Below, piece by piece: positions 1 to 11,163 of a stretch of DNA of 64,000 bases. Source of the stretch: Lasiosphaeris hirsuta (taxonomy: Eukaryota; Ascomycota; Sordariomycetes; Sordariales; Lasiosphaeriaceae); the NCBI GenBank assembly GCA_030549175.1, contig JAUKUA010000002.1:5704001-5768000 (forward strand), in the 5' to 3' direction. Each line of letters starts with the position of its first letter. Position 1 is the first letter of the stretch. Position numbers and translations under genes: made by a program. Below the pieces are notes generated by a model. The model was not told the origin of the DNA. It did no database searches and saw nothing but the letters and a program-made list of their open reading frames with translations.

Positions 1-1069
1 GTCTTCGTTCGCCCGCTTCCTTAGTCCGCCCCTAGCGGCTTACGAACCGAAACGGCACACCTACCTTTACGACCTACCATGCAACCGCTGCTAGCGACAT
101 CCAGTCTAGCCCCCTCTCGTTTCCGCGACAGGATCCAGATCCCGTGATTTGCACCCCATTTGATCCATGATTGATGCAGGATTCACACGCCTTGGTCTCC
201 GGGGCATTTCTGTCGCGTCGGATTTAACCAAAAGATTTGAATACAACAGCAACCCTAACCCTCCTCTTTCTCACTTCCTTCCAACTTCCGCCGAGCCTGC
301 GACCGATCGAGCCGAGCCGATCGAGTTTTGCGGGGGACTTGGGGGGAACCATTCATGGCCCGCTTTGCGACGCTTCGCGACTCGACTGGGCGGTTTGTTG
401 CTATCTCCGCGATACAGCACCGTGAGCACTACCCATACGGCGTTTTCCTCCAGCATACCGCAAAATCTCTGCTCGGAAACCGAGCTGAATCCGCCACTGG
501 CAACATTCCAAGGCAGGAGAACTCCATACGGCGTGCAACCCGGTATTGCATCATGGAGTCCTTTATTCAATAGACAGACCAAGCAACTTGCAGATCGCAA
601 AACCATGATTGATGATGGCGCGTCGCGAGGCGGCCAGTGCGGTGTTAACCGGATCTATCTACTAGTTAGCATTGTGGATGCTGCCAGTGCGAAGTTCGAC
701 GACATGTGCCAGTGCCAGGCCGGACTCTGAAGGATCAAGCGTCGCATCTAACCAGCCAATCCGACGCCGCTCTTCAAGCCCAGTGCTGTTGATTATCTGC
801 AGGGCCTGTATTTTGCTTCCGCATTTCTAATCCAAAGAGAAGCGCCTTTCTGCCTGGCCCACAGGAAAAAAAAAAAAAAAAGGTGGATTGCTGCCCATCC
901 AAAGGCGGCTATCTCGATTCTCGACAGCCTGAGCCCCGAGCCTGACTCTGGGCGCACAACCACGAGCTGTGTCTCATTGGCAGCATATACTAACTCTCCA
1001 CTGGGCCAGTCTACACATTAAATACAGCCTATCGGATATTACCTAATAATTCCGAGTCCCAATCCCATC
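1..1069. other. no gene recognised
   Basis: Both strands have short open frames, the longest 187 codons on + from 167, but they overlap each other and match nothing I know. A 16-base A run lies at 866-881. The right part is the 3' flank of the leftward gene that ends at 1070. Confidence 0.4.
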
Positions 1070-3301
1070 TCACCACACCCCGGCCGATCCACCGGGGACC
1101 GGCTGCCAAGACTCGGGTCTCGGTGTTGACCGGCGCATGCCCAGCCACAGGGCGACCCCAGAACTACCGCGCTCCAGTCGAACCCCGAGCATCTTTGCCT
1201 TTTGGTTCAGGCTGTCGAGGTCATTGATGCCACCCACGTGCTGCCTCGTCGCCTTGTCCAGCGCGCACAGCGTCGCCAGACTCGAGCTCTTGATGACCTG
1301 CATGCGCGCCCTATGCGTCGCTGTGGCTGTCAACACCAGAAACACGGTCGTTAGCACGAGCTGCGCCGCCAACATCGCGATCCACTCCCAGTGAATCTTC
1401 ACAAACGCCTGCGGTGCGAACACAGTCCCAGCAACGACCGCTTTCGCAGCTCCGGTCCCAGTCCTGGTCGAGCCCTGTCTGATCCTGTTCATGGTTAGCC
1501 CTCTCTCCCCACCCCGGGTCGTCATAATTCTTACAAGTTTGTTGTTGATCGAGCCATATTCTTCACCACGGCCTTGACATTCCCCATCTGCTCCTGGGGA
1601 CTCGGCAACTCCGTTGACAAGAAATCCCCTAGCACCGACAACCCAAACGCCTTGGCCACACCTCCGCCGTTACTCGAGACCACGCCCCGCGTGCGGTCCA
1701 TAAACACCGAGTCGAACATGGTGGCCGCGAGCAGGGCGCTCGCCGTCAGCTCCGACCACACATGGATGGTGTACTCGTCTTCGTCCGCTCCCGGCGGGGG
1801 TTCCAGGCTGGCGGTGGTGCCGCCAAAAGTGGCGTTGCAGGTGCCAGAGGTGTAGCACGGATAAAAGTCCGTCGCCCAGGGCATGTTTAGGGAACTCGTT
1901 GCTTCCTTGAGCTGGGACCGCGCCGCTAGTTCTACCGTAGACGACTGGCCCGAGGTCACTACGGTGTGGTAGGTCTTGGTGCACCACCAGAAGGCGACCT
2001 CGAGGTACTTGACACGGGACATGTCAAAGGTATCCGCATTCGGTAGCAACTCGTCCGTGTAGGCGACAAAGCTGTCGGAGAGCATCAGGCCGTTAACAGA
2101 TTGGTTGAAGGCGTTGGAAGGCGAGTCCAGCAGCCCGATGACCACTGGGAAGACGGACGGTACCGAGGCGAAGTAGAAGGCTCCGTACCCCAGCGCATCG
2201 GCGGTGGCGCGGCTGGTGTTGAAGAGCACGCCGAGTCGTTTCTCCGTCTTGGAGCGCAGGTCGGCGAGCAGGGTCGGGTTGCCCAGCGCAGTCAGGTTGG
2301 CGACGTCACCGCACACGGCGAGGGAGCCGTACGGCGGCCAGGTGCAGTTGCCCGAGGAGCAGATCGGGGTGACGTAGGGGATTTCCTCCGTCGGAGCGGA
2401 GTAAATGCCCTGGAAGATCGCCTTTTGCTCGCGAGAGGTATCCCAGGGGGCTGTGACGTGTTAGAACAAGGGGGTGGATGGGTACTTTTGGTTTGGGGGG
2501 ACTGACTGATGGCAAGCTCATCGCCGTTGTACATTGAGAAAGTCGTCGCGCGGTCGATTTTGGCCATGTCAGTGGCCGCGTCTGACTCGGCGGGGAGGTT
2601 GACGTAGCTGATGGCTTGCTGGGTGAGTGTGGATGTGAACAGGCCACTCAGCATGATGAGTGCCCCAAAAGACGCAATGAACCTTTCGTACATGTCAGCC
2701 TCACCTATCACCATACTCGGGAAAGCTCCTACCCTTTGAACCCAACCAGCAACTTGATGCTTCCCAACCCGCCCCTCGTCGCATCCTCAAACACCTGCAA
2801 ATCAATCAACGGCCGACGCCTGCTCCCCCTGCCCAGAAACCACATCCACTTCAGCTGCCCCAGCCCCTCTACAATCGGCACCAGAAACGCCACCTTGGCC
2901 AGCGACGTCAGGAACGCCAGCACCGTGTTGAGCGTGATGCCCAAGCGCATGCTCGGCGGAGGCCGCCCGTCGGACCGCCACAGCAGGATGACGATGGCGA
3001 GCAGGCACAGGATCCCCCCGATCTGCGACAGGATCTCGGGCAGCCACCACGACGGGTGCATGTGCGCGCGCTTCTGGGCCGAGGCCGTCTCGGCGCTGAA
3101 GAGGAGGCGGTGGAAGCCCGGCGACTGGGGGCGGTTCCTGTCGTCGTCCGAGTCGTTGTCTTGGTTGGGCGCCGCCGGCTTGGCGTCGAGGTGGGGTGAG
3201 GGTTCCGCCAGCGGAATGCCTTGGATGGGGATTCTCTCCGAGTCGTAGGTGAGCCATGGCTTTGGTTTCTTCTCGTCGCGGTGGCCTTCGGCTTTTTCCA
3301 T
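1070..3301 (-). CDS. DUF3176-family multi-pass membrane protein
   Basis: Four exons (3301-2733, 2682-2507, 2450-1535, 1484-1070) give 691 residues in one intact frame. The introns are 50, 56 and 50 bp; each is GT-AG, with CTGAC, CTAAC and CTAAC branch sites. After a charged N-terminus come two closely spaced hydrophobic segments and the stretch GQLKWMWF..RPLIDLQVFEDATRG, the signature I associate with DUF3176. A third membrane segment (RFIASFGALIMLSGLFTS) is followed by a large Cys- and Asn-x-Ser/Thr-rich lumenal or extracellular part, including a CSSGNCTWPPYGSLAVC-like stretch. A last membrane helix lies near the C-terminus. The ATG at 3301 was chosen because it opens the charged N-terminus; the frame also runs upstream through a poly-Gly stretch caused by a C run at 3363-3381. 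The family is common in filamentous ascomycetes and its function is unknown. Confidence 0.85.
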
Positions 3302-3917
3302 GTTGGTTGATCGTGGCCGGAGATAAACGGGGGGCTGTGTGGGAGAGTTGAGATTTGGGCAGCCCCCCCCCCCCCCCCCCCGGGTGGTGATGGTGGCGGT
3401 CGGACGATGTGATGGCAAAGACTGTGGGAGCCCTCCGATGAAGAGCGGGAACGTCGACGATTCCAGGCGCCATGTGCCGGCGCCGAGACCGTTGTACGGT
3501 CAAGCCACCCATCTGGGCGACGCCGTTGCCGGCGCCAATCAGATCGGGATTTGGCCGTTGGAGATCTTGACTGGGTTCGCCTCAACCAACCAGATTTCGT
3601 AGGCCAGACGCTCTAGGCTTCAGCCTCTGCAGTTCCAGCCACAGATTTGTGCGCTGGTGAATGAGCTCCGAAGCTTTGCATGTGCCGCTACCGCACGATG
3701 GCCAATCAGGTGAGACAGCGGGGGGACACAACCCGCGAAACACAACGCGGTGAGGGACTCACCGATGACTTTACGCAAGGCACAGGCACGCGTGGGTAAT
3801 TGCGTATCAACGTGCATGTTTCATGATAAATGCGATTCCACCTGAAGGACATAATCCTGATCATATTGAGAGGAGTGCAACATGTGTCTGGCCATCCCAA
3901 TTTTACAGCGAAAAATA
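3302..3917. other. intergenic, 5' flank of the DUF3176 gene
   Basis: Holds a 19-base C run at 3363-3381, probably in the 5' leader of the leftward gene. No gene was recognised. It ends at the left end of the inverted-repeat element at 3918. Confidence 0.4.
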
Positions 3918-3992
3918 GGGACTTGCTAGGGGCGCACCCTCACTTTTACTCCGGGTGCATCCTCCCATGCAGGGTTAGGGTTATATATGGGG
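3918..3992 (+). repeat. left terminal inverted repeat
   Basis: Starts gggacttgctagggg and is the inverse of 4744-4819. It carries a GCAGGGTTAGGG core near its inner end. Confidence 0.85.
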
Positions 3993-4280
3993 GAAAATTC
4001 CCAGCCACAATGGCAGTTAAGGTGCCAGCTGGCAGCCCCTCTCCAAAAAAAGGCGAAAAAAAAACCACCAAGTCAACCACCACCACTGCTACCGCACTTC
4101 AACCCTCCACTGCAAAATATTTCCACACATCACCCCCATGCCGCAATGCCGCAACACCAACAAAGATGCGATTTCCTACTTAATAACGTTAACTATTGCT
4201 AATTTAGTCAACAGATATCAATTCGCCTCGCCAATAGCTTCATTTTCCAGTCTGTTAGACCCCAATAGCTGCGTGCGCGC

Positions 4281-4697
4281 ATGTGCGAGATCGTTAAGAT
4301 CATGCCGAACGACCCCGCGCCAGGTTTTCCAAGCCCGGCGCCCAGCAATGATCGTAACAACGAATCTAACGTATCTAACGCATCTAGTGACTATGAGGAT
4401 ATCGAGGCTTTGAGAGTATACGACCTTACGTAAGATGTGGACCTCCTGTAGTTACTCCTAGTCCAACGAGATGAAGATGGAGAGACGGATTGGAACGGCT
4501 TTTCTTCTAGTGACCCTGACAGTAACGATTCCAACTACTATTCCAACCTTGAAGATATTCCCAGCCCTCCTACCGGCGGTACTATTGGTCCCGTATCTAC
4601 TATTATAGAATTACAAGATAGTATCAATCGCTGGGCCAGTACGTATGGGTTCGCTGTTGTGCGCTCAAACGGGCGTAACGACAGTCGATGTTAACAG
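4281..4697 (+). pseudogene. MULE transposase N-terminal fragment
   Basis: From the ATG at 4281 a Ser/Asn/Asp-rich acidic leader reads until TAA at about 4431. After a short disrupted stretch the acidic leader resumes and leads into ELQDSINRWASTYGFAVVRS, which resembles the start of the FAR1-like or WRKY-GCM1-like DNA-binding region of fungal Mutator-like transposases. A TAA follows almost at once and the rest of the transposase is missing. Family assignment is from memory of Hop-type elements. Confidence 0.55.
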
Positions 4698-4743
4698 CTG
4701 GCAGCACGAACCTACTTAGATTGTGGCTTGCTCCTGAATTTAT

Positions 4744-4819
4744 CCCCATACATAACCCTAACCCTGCATGGGAGGGATGCACCCGGAGTAAAAGTGAGGG
4801 TGCGCCCCTAGCAAGTCCC
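4744..4819 (-). repeat. right terminal inverted repeat
   Basis: Inverse copy of 3918-3992, ending ctagcaagtccc. It contains ACCCTAACCCT. Confidence 0.85.
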
Positions 4820-5231
4820 AAAAGTAGACAACAAATCACGGCTGCGAACTTGCCTCATCTCACCACGGCTTAGATGAAGGATAAATTTGAGAGAACATCA
4901 GGATAAACGATGTTGAGAACGGCGACCTTCAAGTCAGCAGTAGCGCTGGCATGCTCCCCAATCACCCATAAAGTCGGATGACTATCATGTGAGTAGTCAT
5001 CGTCTTGGTAAGCTCTATTGGCTATTCCTGTGGATAGTGTCGTTATAGTGTCTCGATGTCAGCTCCTTTACCAAGCTGTGTAGTCAACAGCCAACCTATA
5101 GTAGCACCGCCCCCAGCTGAACACCCGCGAAACATCAACCTCAAGCCCCGCACCAAGGGACCCCGTATGGGGCTAGAAATGGGCTTCATTAAAATGTATT
5201 GAAAACGCCTCCTCGGTACCTTACGGCACAA
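4820..5231. other. intergenic, no gene recognised
   Basis: Short overlapping ORFs only. It may hold further decayed 5' sequence of the oxidoreductase relic that follows. Confidence 0.3.
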
Positions 5232-6049
5232 GGGGGTAGCACCTCTGGTCTCACGGTAGCCGGTATCTTCGACCCCACCGGCGACGCTCTGGAACGGCTC
5301 TGGCCGGCTGGCGAGCAGATTTGAGTTCCGGTCACTCCCACTCCCCGACCTAAACAACAGGTCCCGCCATTACCTTTGGTGGCAAAGTGGCCGGGGGCAG
5401 CAGCGCCGTCAAAGGCATGTTTTTTGACCGCGGGCCGCGCTTCGATGACGATGCGTGGGCATATGCGTAAAACGGCGCGGAGGGCTTTGATGACAGCCCT
5501 GAGAAGTGGGACTGGCAGGGTATTTTTCCGTTCTTCAAGAAAAGCGTCACCGTCACCGAGCCCGACGCCGATGTGGCTGCAGAGTATGGTTACACATGGA
5601 ACAAGTCTGCGTATGGGGGAACAACACCTATCTACCCCTCCATGCCCCCGTTTGAGTGGGGAGATAATAACGTGCCGAGGGAGGCATGGAAGGAAATGGG
5701 AGTCAAAGTCTTGACCGAATGCGCAGGCGGCGACAAGAACGGCATCTGCTAGGCCCCTACCTCAGCCCATCCACATGCACGCGTGCTGCACAGCGGCCAT
5801 TATCCGTACCATTTCGGCGGTCGGGCCCGATCTTAGGGTGCACTGGGCTCAGGGCCTCAGAGTTGTGGATGCCAGCGTCTTTCCCATGCTGGTCGGGGCG
5901 CACTTGAGCGCGACGGCGTAGAACTATGCCGTGGCCGAGAAGGTGAGTTTTTTTGGCTTCTGGGCCAGGGGTGGGTTCGATGGGTTTGGGGTTGCTGATC
6001 GTGACTGCCGCAGGCTGCCGATATTATTGTCAGGAAGTGGTCGAAGTGA
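5232..6049 (+). pseudogene. GMC oxidoreductase (FAD-dependent) relic
   Basis: A degenerate GGSTSGLTVA-like dinucleotide-binding motif is readable at about 5232. From about 5360 one frame reads GGKVAGGSSAVKGMFFDRG, the FAD-contact segment of GMC oxidoreductases, then DDSPEKWDWQGIFPFFKK. It is broken by in-frame stops (TAA near 5467, TAG near 5750). The substrate-binding middle is missing. The C-terminal segment LRVVDASVFPMLVGAHLSAT is still clear and is followed by a TAG. A canonical intron at 5943-6013 then joins AVAEK to AADIIVRKWSK and the natural stop at 6047. Residual homology plus a preserved intron show a once-real gene that has lost its core. Confidence 0.8.
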
Positions 6050-6107
6050 GGGAGAGGATGGGGTGTTTGGAAGGGGTGGGGGCGGGGGCGGGGGCAGTTG
6101 TGGCTGC

Positions 6108-6110
<3 letters not shown>

Positions 6111-6178
<68 letters not shown>

Positions 6179-6179
6179 G
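6111..6179 (+). repeat. (TTG)23 microsatellite
   Basis: 23 perfect TTG units lie just downstream of the dead oxidoreductase. They create poly-Leu, poly-Cys or poly-Gln open frames that are artefacts. Confidence 0.95.
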
Positions 6180-6303
6180 GGACGTCGTCACCAAGCTCTT
6201 GAGGCCTGATATCATCGGGAAGGCCTTCCTCTCCTTTACATGGTTTCTTAATAAGCGCAGGCCATCCTGAACAGGCAGGAGGTAGGAGGTGCCAGAATAA
6301 AAT

Positions 6304-7431
6304 ATGGGTAGTGGCCGTTTGGCACCGCTTTCTTCTCCAAACCCTTCCCAATCCCACGGCGACCATCGGCCACCACTCGCATCTCCTGTCATCCCAAACT
6401 CCAGCGCTGGGCTCTCTCGTTTGCACCCCTCTCGCAACAATCTCCGAACCCTTCCTAGCCCCACCAGAATGTTCCCTTCCCCCCCAAGCTCGGCGGCGTC
6501 TTCGTCAGACGAAAGGTATCAACCTCCAAAGATTCCGGGGGTCCCATTCTCTTGGTCAATAATCGAGCAACTTCAGCCGAATGTTGCAGATCTTTCGGTG
6601 CGGGAGTTCTCGGTTCGAGCGTGCGCAGGCCACTACGTGGGGAATCTAGTCGCCTATGCCGAAGGCATCGAATTCCCGGACCCGAATACAACACCAAAAA
6701 AAGTTCGCAAATGGATTATTAACATTCTACGAATGTATGGAACAGCATGGTTTGATCTTTCATACGAGAACATACCGCAAAGGCCAGTCATGGCATTCAC
6801 AGGAGAAAATGGAATGAAGGAACTCATCGAGACGGTGGAAATGGGTTCTCGGGATCAGACCCCGGAAAGAGTCTACGCTATCGCCTCGACAATTCGGTCT
6901 TGTATTTTTATCCAGGCTTACAAGATGATGGGAGCCGAGTGGGGCACAAGAACGAGAGTGAGCGAGACCGAGACAAAGCTCGTTTTGCATCTCCCCGAAG
7001 CAATGACACCCGACTTTGCGTCGGAAGATCCGTCATCACAGCTCCAATACGACGATGTATCGACCGAGGACTCGTCGACGGTCAAATTATACGTCGGGTT
7101 TTGGAGGTTGTTGAACCTGCGAAGAGCAAGACACAGATTCAGACACACAAGTGGTCTGAGGGGGCCCGGGAAGGGGGGGGATATGTGGAAGGGAGTGAAA
7201 AAGGCATTGAAGCTCCAAAAACCACCGCGAGGGGTATATGTCGACCGCACGGGTCACTTCATGTTGTTCAAGGAAGGAAAAGCCGAAGACTTTGACATTG
7301 CTGCGGCCAAGAAAGAGGGTGAAAAGAATGCACCGCACAGTATAGACACCTTTCTGCTGCGAAAACGGGCAATGACCAGGGAGCTACCAGAGGACCGGAA
7401 TATCGTGGTGTGGTTGCCAACGTTGTATTAG
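6304..7431 (+). CDS. hypothetical protein, single exon
   Basis: Open frame of 375 codons with no visible intron. The first 60 or so residues are Pro/Ser-rich low complexity. A second ATG at 6469 (MFPSPPSSAASS) is an equally good start and would give 320 residues. The ordered part begins PGVPFSWSIIEQLQ and contains mixed alpha/beta-like sequence, then a basic Arg/Lys-rich stretch (LLNLRRARHRFRH) and a C-terminus ending VVWLPTLY. No signal peptide or membrane helix is visible. I do not recognise the family. The only support for coding is length and amino-acid composition. It stands alone between a pseudogene and a low-information region. Confidence 0.55.
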   Translation: MGSGRLAPLSSPNPSQSHGDHRPPLASPVIPNSSAGLSRLHPSRNNLRTLPSPTRMFPSPPSSAASSSDERYQPPKIPGVPFSWSIIEQLQPNVADLSVREFSVRACAGHYVGNLVAYAEGIEFPDPNTTPKKVRKWIINILRMYGTAWFDLSYENIPQRPVMAFTGENGMKELIETVEMGSRDQTPERVYAIASTIRSCIFIQAYKMMGAEWGTRTRVSETETKLVLHLPEAMTPDFASEDPSSQLQYDDVSTEDSSTVKLYVGFWRLLNLRRARHRFRHTSGLRGPGKGGDMWKGVKKALKLQKPPRGVYVDRTGHFMLFKEGKAEDFDIAAAKKEGEKNAPHSIDTFLLRKRAMTRELPEDRNIVVWLPTLY

Positions 7432-8052
7432 CGGTTGTTCCCAGCACGAATAGGTGAAGGTTTCAAGGAGGCCAGCACAGCGACTTTCAGGGCATGGATA
7501 GTAGATAGACAATAGCGCAGCAATTCATGATCAGAGAGTTATCGACCAGTACAATCCAGCCCTGGTTTGTTTGCTTGTTAGCGCGTGACCTTCCCCCCAA
7601 AACCACCCCAAGGGGTAACTGAAGCCCTGGAAGTACTTTCGAGCACCAAACCCAGTAATTTTCGCATCAATAATGGTATATGTAATAATTTTCAGAAGGC
7701 CATTCCAAATACCAAAACTGCCTTTTGCTTTACTACAAACGCTTCTTCAGGGCTTCGATATACAACTTCACCTCCTGGGGGTTGTCGCACGCTAACAAAC
7801 AAACCAGGGCTGGATTTACTTCATGCGCCTTGCTATCAAGCTATGCTCTCTTTGCACCCTATTAGCCCATCAGCCTACCACCAGCCACCCTCCCCTCCAC
7901 CCTTTCTTCCCCCACAACACTCCCCCCCCGCAGCCCGCGACCAGTCTCAGCCTCCGACTCCGAGTCGGTGAACCGCCAGCTGTCGAATATGTCCCCGTCG
8001 CCAGGCAGCGATAGCAGCAGCCGGGGGCTTGGGGGCTGTTGTCGCGCGTGTA
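7432..8052. other. intergenic, no gene recognised
   Basis: AT-rich at first, then C-rich from about 7860. A + open frame at 7585-7971 is low complexity. On the minus strand 7862-8056 reads an acidic stretch (DGDIFDSWRFTDSESEAE) that might be a further exon of the candidate gene at 8053-8370, but the only in-phase joint would need a 26-bp intron. Confidence 0.3.
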
Positions 8053-8370
8053 TCACCCTACTCGCAGGGGAGGGCGGATTGCACCGTGGGGTTCGTGGTT
8101 GGCGTGGGTGGGGTAGGGCTCGTCGTTTTCCGGCGTGGAATGGGGATCGGCTTTTGGGGGTCTTTGGTATGAGGGGTTGTGATCTTCTTCTTGGCGGTCT
8201 TGGTGGTCTGTCTGAGGGGGGGCTTTAGAGTGGTTTGAGATGGCGTCTTTTGCCGTGTCGTTCTTTAGGTCTTGCTGTGCTGGGGGGTCTGAGGTTGTCG
8301 TCTTGCTGTATTTTGATGGGCTGAAGCCTTTGAAGCCGTTGAGGATGCTTGAAGATTTGAACGAAGACAT
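8053..8370 (-). CDS. small hypothetical protein, possibly first exon
   Basis: 105-codon frame starting MSSFKSSSILNGFKGF, then strongly Pro/His/Asp-rich and hydrophilic, apparently disordered. The opposite strand is also open (8240-8551), so coding is uncertain. No homology is recognised. Confidence 0.25.
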   Translation of the reverse strand: MSSFKSSSILNGFKGFSPSKYSKTTTSDPPAQQDLKNDTAKDAISNHSKAPPQTDHQDRQEEDHNPSYQRPPKADPHSTPENDEPYPTHANHEPHGAIRPPLRVG

Positions 8371-8678
8371 GTTGGCGGCGTTGTCACGGTTTTTGAGAGG
8401 GTCAAAGGGGGTTGTTCTCTCTTCGCCGGAGATTTCGGTGGTTGACGATAGTAGTTATACATTGGGCAAAATGGAAAGGCCTCAGAGTTTTATCAACAGA
8501 GTTCATAAGGACTTTGATGTGGACTTTGATGTGCAAATGAGGCTGCGATAGACTCCAGACCTTGACTTTTCCATGGTACCGCCAAAAACTTACTTCCCAA
8601 TTATTCCCACAGAATGATGTGATGCGTGGTGTTCAGCGCCATCAATTAAAGCACCTCCACAGCCCTGGCATCCACTAA

Positions 8679-11163
8679 TCAAGACAAGATGGAGGCTCTA
8701 CTCCCTATACTCCCACTAGAAATAGACTCAGTACCAGCGCTGCTCATCGGCCGCCTGCTGAACAAACCCCTGCCTTTGCTCTGCTTTGCGCTCTCCGTGT
8801 GGCCACGCTCCTTCAGAGTTTGCAGGTCGATATGTGAGCGAGGAAATACCCCAGTCTTCCCTTTTTTGTTTGTCCCCGACCAGCACCAGTAATCCGAATA
8901 AAGGCCTGACGGCGATACGATATTAGCTCAATGGGTATAGCCAACAGAAAGGGAAAACCTTGCAAGACACTTACACTGCACGTTCGATATGACCTCCCCT
9001 TTCCCAAACGCCAACCACGGCGCACCAGGGGTACTGGATGGCGGCCACTTCCATCTCGTCACCACGCTCATCCCACTATCACTGCTCGCCGGGATCTCCG
9101 AATCCTGGGGCTCCCGAATCTCGACAGCCTTGACCGGGAACGCGCCAAACAAGCCGTCGTGCCTGCCCAGACACCACTTGCCCTCCCACTTCTCGGGGAA
9201 CACAACCCCGACGATACACGCGCCCTTGCAAAACTCCAGCATATCCCCGCTGTACTTGGACGGCCGCTCGAGCTTGCCGCGCCCCGGCCGCCGGTAGTGG
9301 TCGCGCGTTGCCGTCGCCATTGCGAGCTTCGCCACGCTGTCCGGCACGAGCACCGGGGCCGGAGCCTCTGAGAGGTGGAGGTCGTAGTCGTGCGGCTCGC
9401 TGTCTGCGGGCAGTGGTCCGTAGCGTACTGAGACGCCGGGGACGGCGGGTAGCGGCTGGGGATGACCTGATAAATGGCGTAGGAGGTCGTCGGCGGTGAG
9501 GAAGACGGTCGCGTCGCTTTCGTGGGTGGTGGAGGCTGTGTGGACGCACCACAGGCATGCGTAGCTGGCCTCGGAGCCGCTTTCGCTTCGGAGATGGGAT
9601 TTGTAAAGCAGCCGGAGGCGGTATTGGGCACCGGATGGAGACTCGCGGGTTGCTTGGGCTGGCGGGGGTTAACTGGGGTGGATTTGGGTAGGGGGGGCTC
9701 TTACGTGAGCTGCTCATATCGAGCTCTATCTCGTCGACGCCATGGGCAAAGTCGCATTCACTGCACCGTCCGACTTGGACTGCTTCTTCAAACTGGAATG
9801 GGATGATGCCGTCCGAGGCTCGAAGCATATCCCCACCAACAGCTGCGCCGCCCCCGTTGTAGACAGTGGTTCGGTGGATGTTGCTCCAGTGGCCGTCGTT
9901 CCTGAACTGGATACCGCCTTTGCAGAACCCCTTGAGGAGGTGGTATGTACTGCCAGCCCCTATTCTGCAATCGATAGCCCGCACATTGTGCGGTCGTGCT
10001 GTCTCTCGCTGTTCGCTAGTCGGCTTCGGGTCGGACGCTGCTACGATAAGCTCTTCGGCTAGCATCAGGCCATCTTCAGCTACGATTGGTGACTGGGGTC
10101 GGGCATCAATGGGGGGCTTTGTATTGGTGGCCGGCGTGGGAGTTGTGGCCTCTCGGGAACCATGCAGCGAGCCAGGAACAGCGTCGGTAAGATTCACTGG
10201 CTCCTCACTAATGTACCAGGACGCCGTGTTTTCACGCTCAAAGGACAGGCCAAAGCTGTTGGCATGTGAGGCAAAGGAATCTTTGCTATCATCAGTGAGA
10301 CCCCCCGAGGTCGGGCTTGACATGGAGGAAGAGCGAGCCAAGGGCTCCGCGGGATGAGCACGAGGACTGGCGTCCATCGGTGGTGTATCTTCGAGGGCGA
10401 CAGCAGAGGGGTCGGCCGATGGCGCCTCCCGAGAGGTCTTGAAATCATTCCGCGGTTCCTGACGAGGGGCGCGAAGAGGAATTTGGATGAGCAAAGGCGC
10501 AGCCGACGTCGCAGGTACTTGTTGAATCGGCCTCGCCGTGGAGATGGATGGAACGGATGGCCGTCGAGGGAAGACAGAGTAGGCGTGCTTGGAGCTGCTG
10601 CGTGTCGGCGAACGATGTGATTGTGGGAGATGTGGAGGCAAGGGCGGCAAGGGGGGAAATCTGCCGACCGGCGATAGGGGAGAGGCTTGCGCATCTGGGT
10701 TCAGTCGCTTTGCCGTGTCAATGACGTCGAGAGCAAGTGCCCTGGCGGCAGCGTGGAGGGCCGAGTACCGTTCCTGGTCGAACTCGGCCGGCTGGGTGAA
10801 ATCCTCAAAGTCCCACAGCAGATCTTCCAAGTGCACGCGTTTCTTTTCGATGGAAGCTGCGAAAGCCAGCAGTTAGCCGTTTGCCGCGGGATGGGGTGAA
10901 GGGGGCGGGTCGCTCTTGCCTTGCTGCACAATCATCTCGCGGAAGGCATCGCCGTGCCTTTGCACCTGTGCGTCCCAGACGGCCTGTACTTTGGTCAATG
11001 CTCGCTCGCCCTCGCGAACCAGCGATCGTGCAGCTTTGGCCATCCGGGCGGCCGTCTCTGTCTTTTCATCGGCGATGGCCGCAGCATTCGCCACGGCCAC
11101 GGTGGCCAGCGAGACGACATCTCTGAACGGTCGGATGAGGAGCTCCTCGGCATCAATCGTCAT
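8679..11163 (-). CDS. SH3-domain protein with N-terminal helical region
   Basis: Four exons (11163-10920, 10856-9705, 9658-8975, 8905-8679) give 768 residues in one intact frame. The first intron (10857-10919) is of GC-AG type, with CAAG|GCAAGAG donor, GGCTAAC branch and TTTCGCAG acceptor. The others are GT-AG; the second may end at 9659 or six bases further on. Residues 1 to about 110 are helical and Ala/Glu-rich, coiled-coil-like. A long Pro/Ser-rich linker follows. A conserved cysteine-containing region holds GFCKGGIQFRNDGHWSN and GRCSECDFAH. The C-terminal third carries two SH3-like modules: GDMLEFCKGACIVG..KWCLGRHDGLFGAFP, then GEVISNVQCLYSDYWCWSG..KKGKTGVFPRSHIDL. The second has the ALYDY-less but otherwise normal WCWSG and GVFP motifs. 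Likely a cytoplasmic adaptor; partners are unknown. Confidence 0.8.
10857..10919 (-). other. GC-AG intron of the SH3 gene
   Basis: Only a GC donor gives an in-phase joint here (CAA G|CT TCC). The branch and acceptor are textbook. Confidence 0.75.

Larger units (their letters stand above)
3918..4819. mobile_element. MULE-like DNA transposon remnant with long TIRs
   Basis: A 902-bp unit is bounded by near-perfect terminal inverted repeats of about 75 bp (3918-3992 and 4744-4819), which differ by one base substitution and one indel. The flanks 3911-3917 (aaaaata) and 4820-4826 (aaaagta) resemble an imperfect target duplication. Inside lies the broken 5' part of a transposase ORF of Mutator-like type. 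The element is too short to be autonomous, so it is an internally deleted derivative. The TIRs contain two telomere-like CCCTAA units. Confidence 0.8.

Noticed and set aside
5857..6464. poly-Thr, poly-Gln, poly-Leu and poly-Cys ORFs
   Set aside because: Generated by the (TTG)n microsatellite.
8240..8551. 103-codon + ORF
   Set aside because: Overlaps a minus frame of similar length with a better-looking start; neither has homology.
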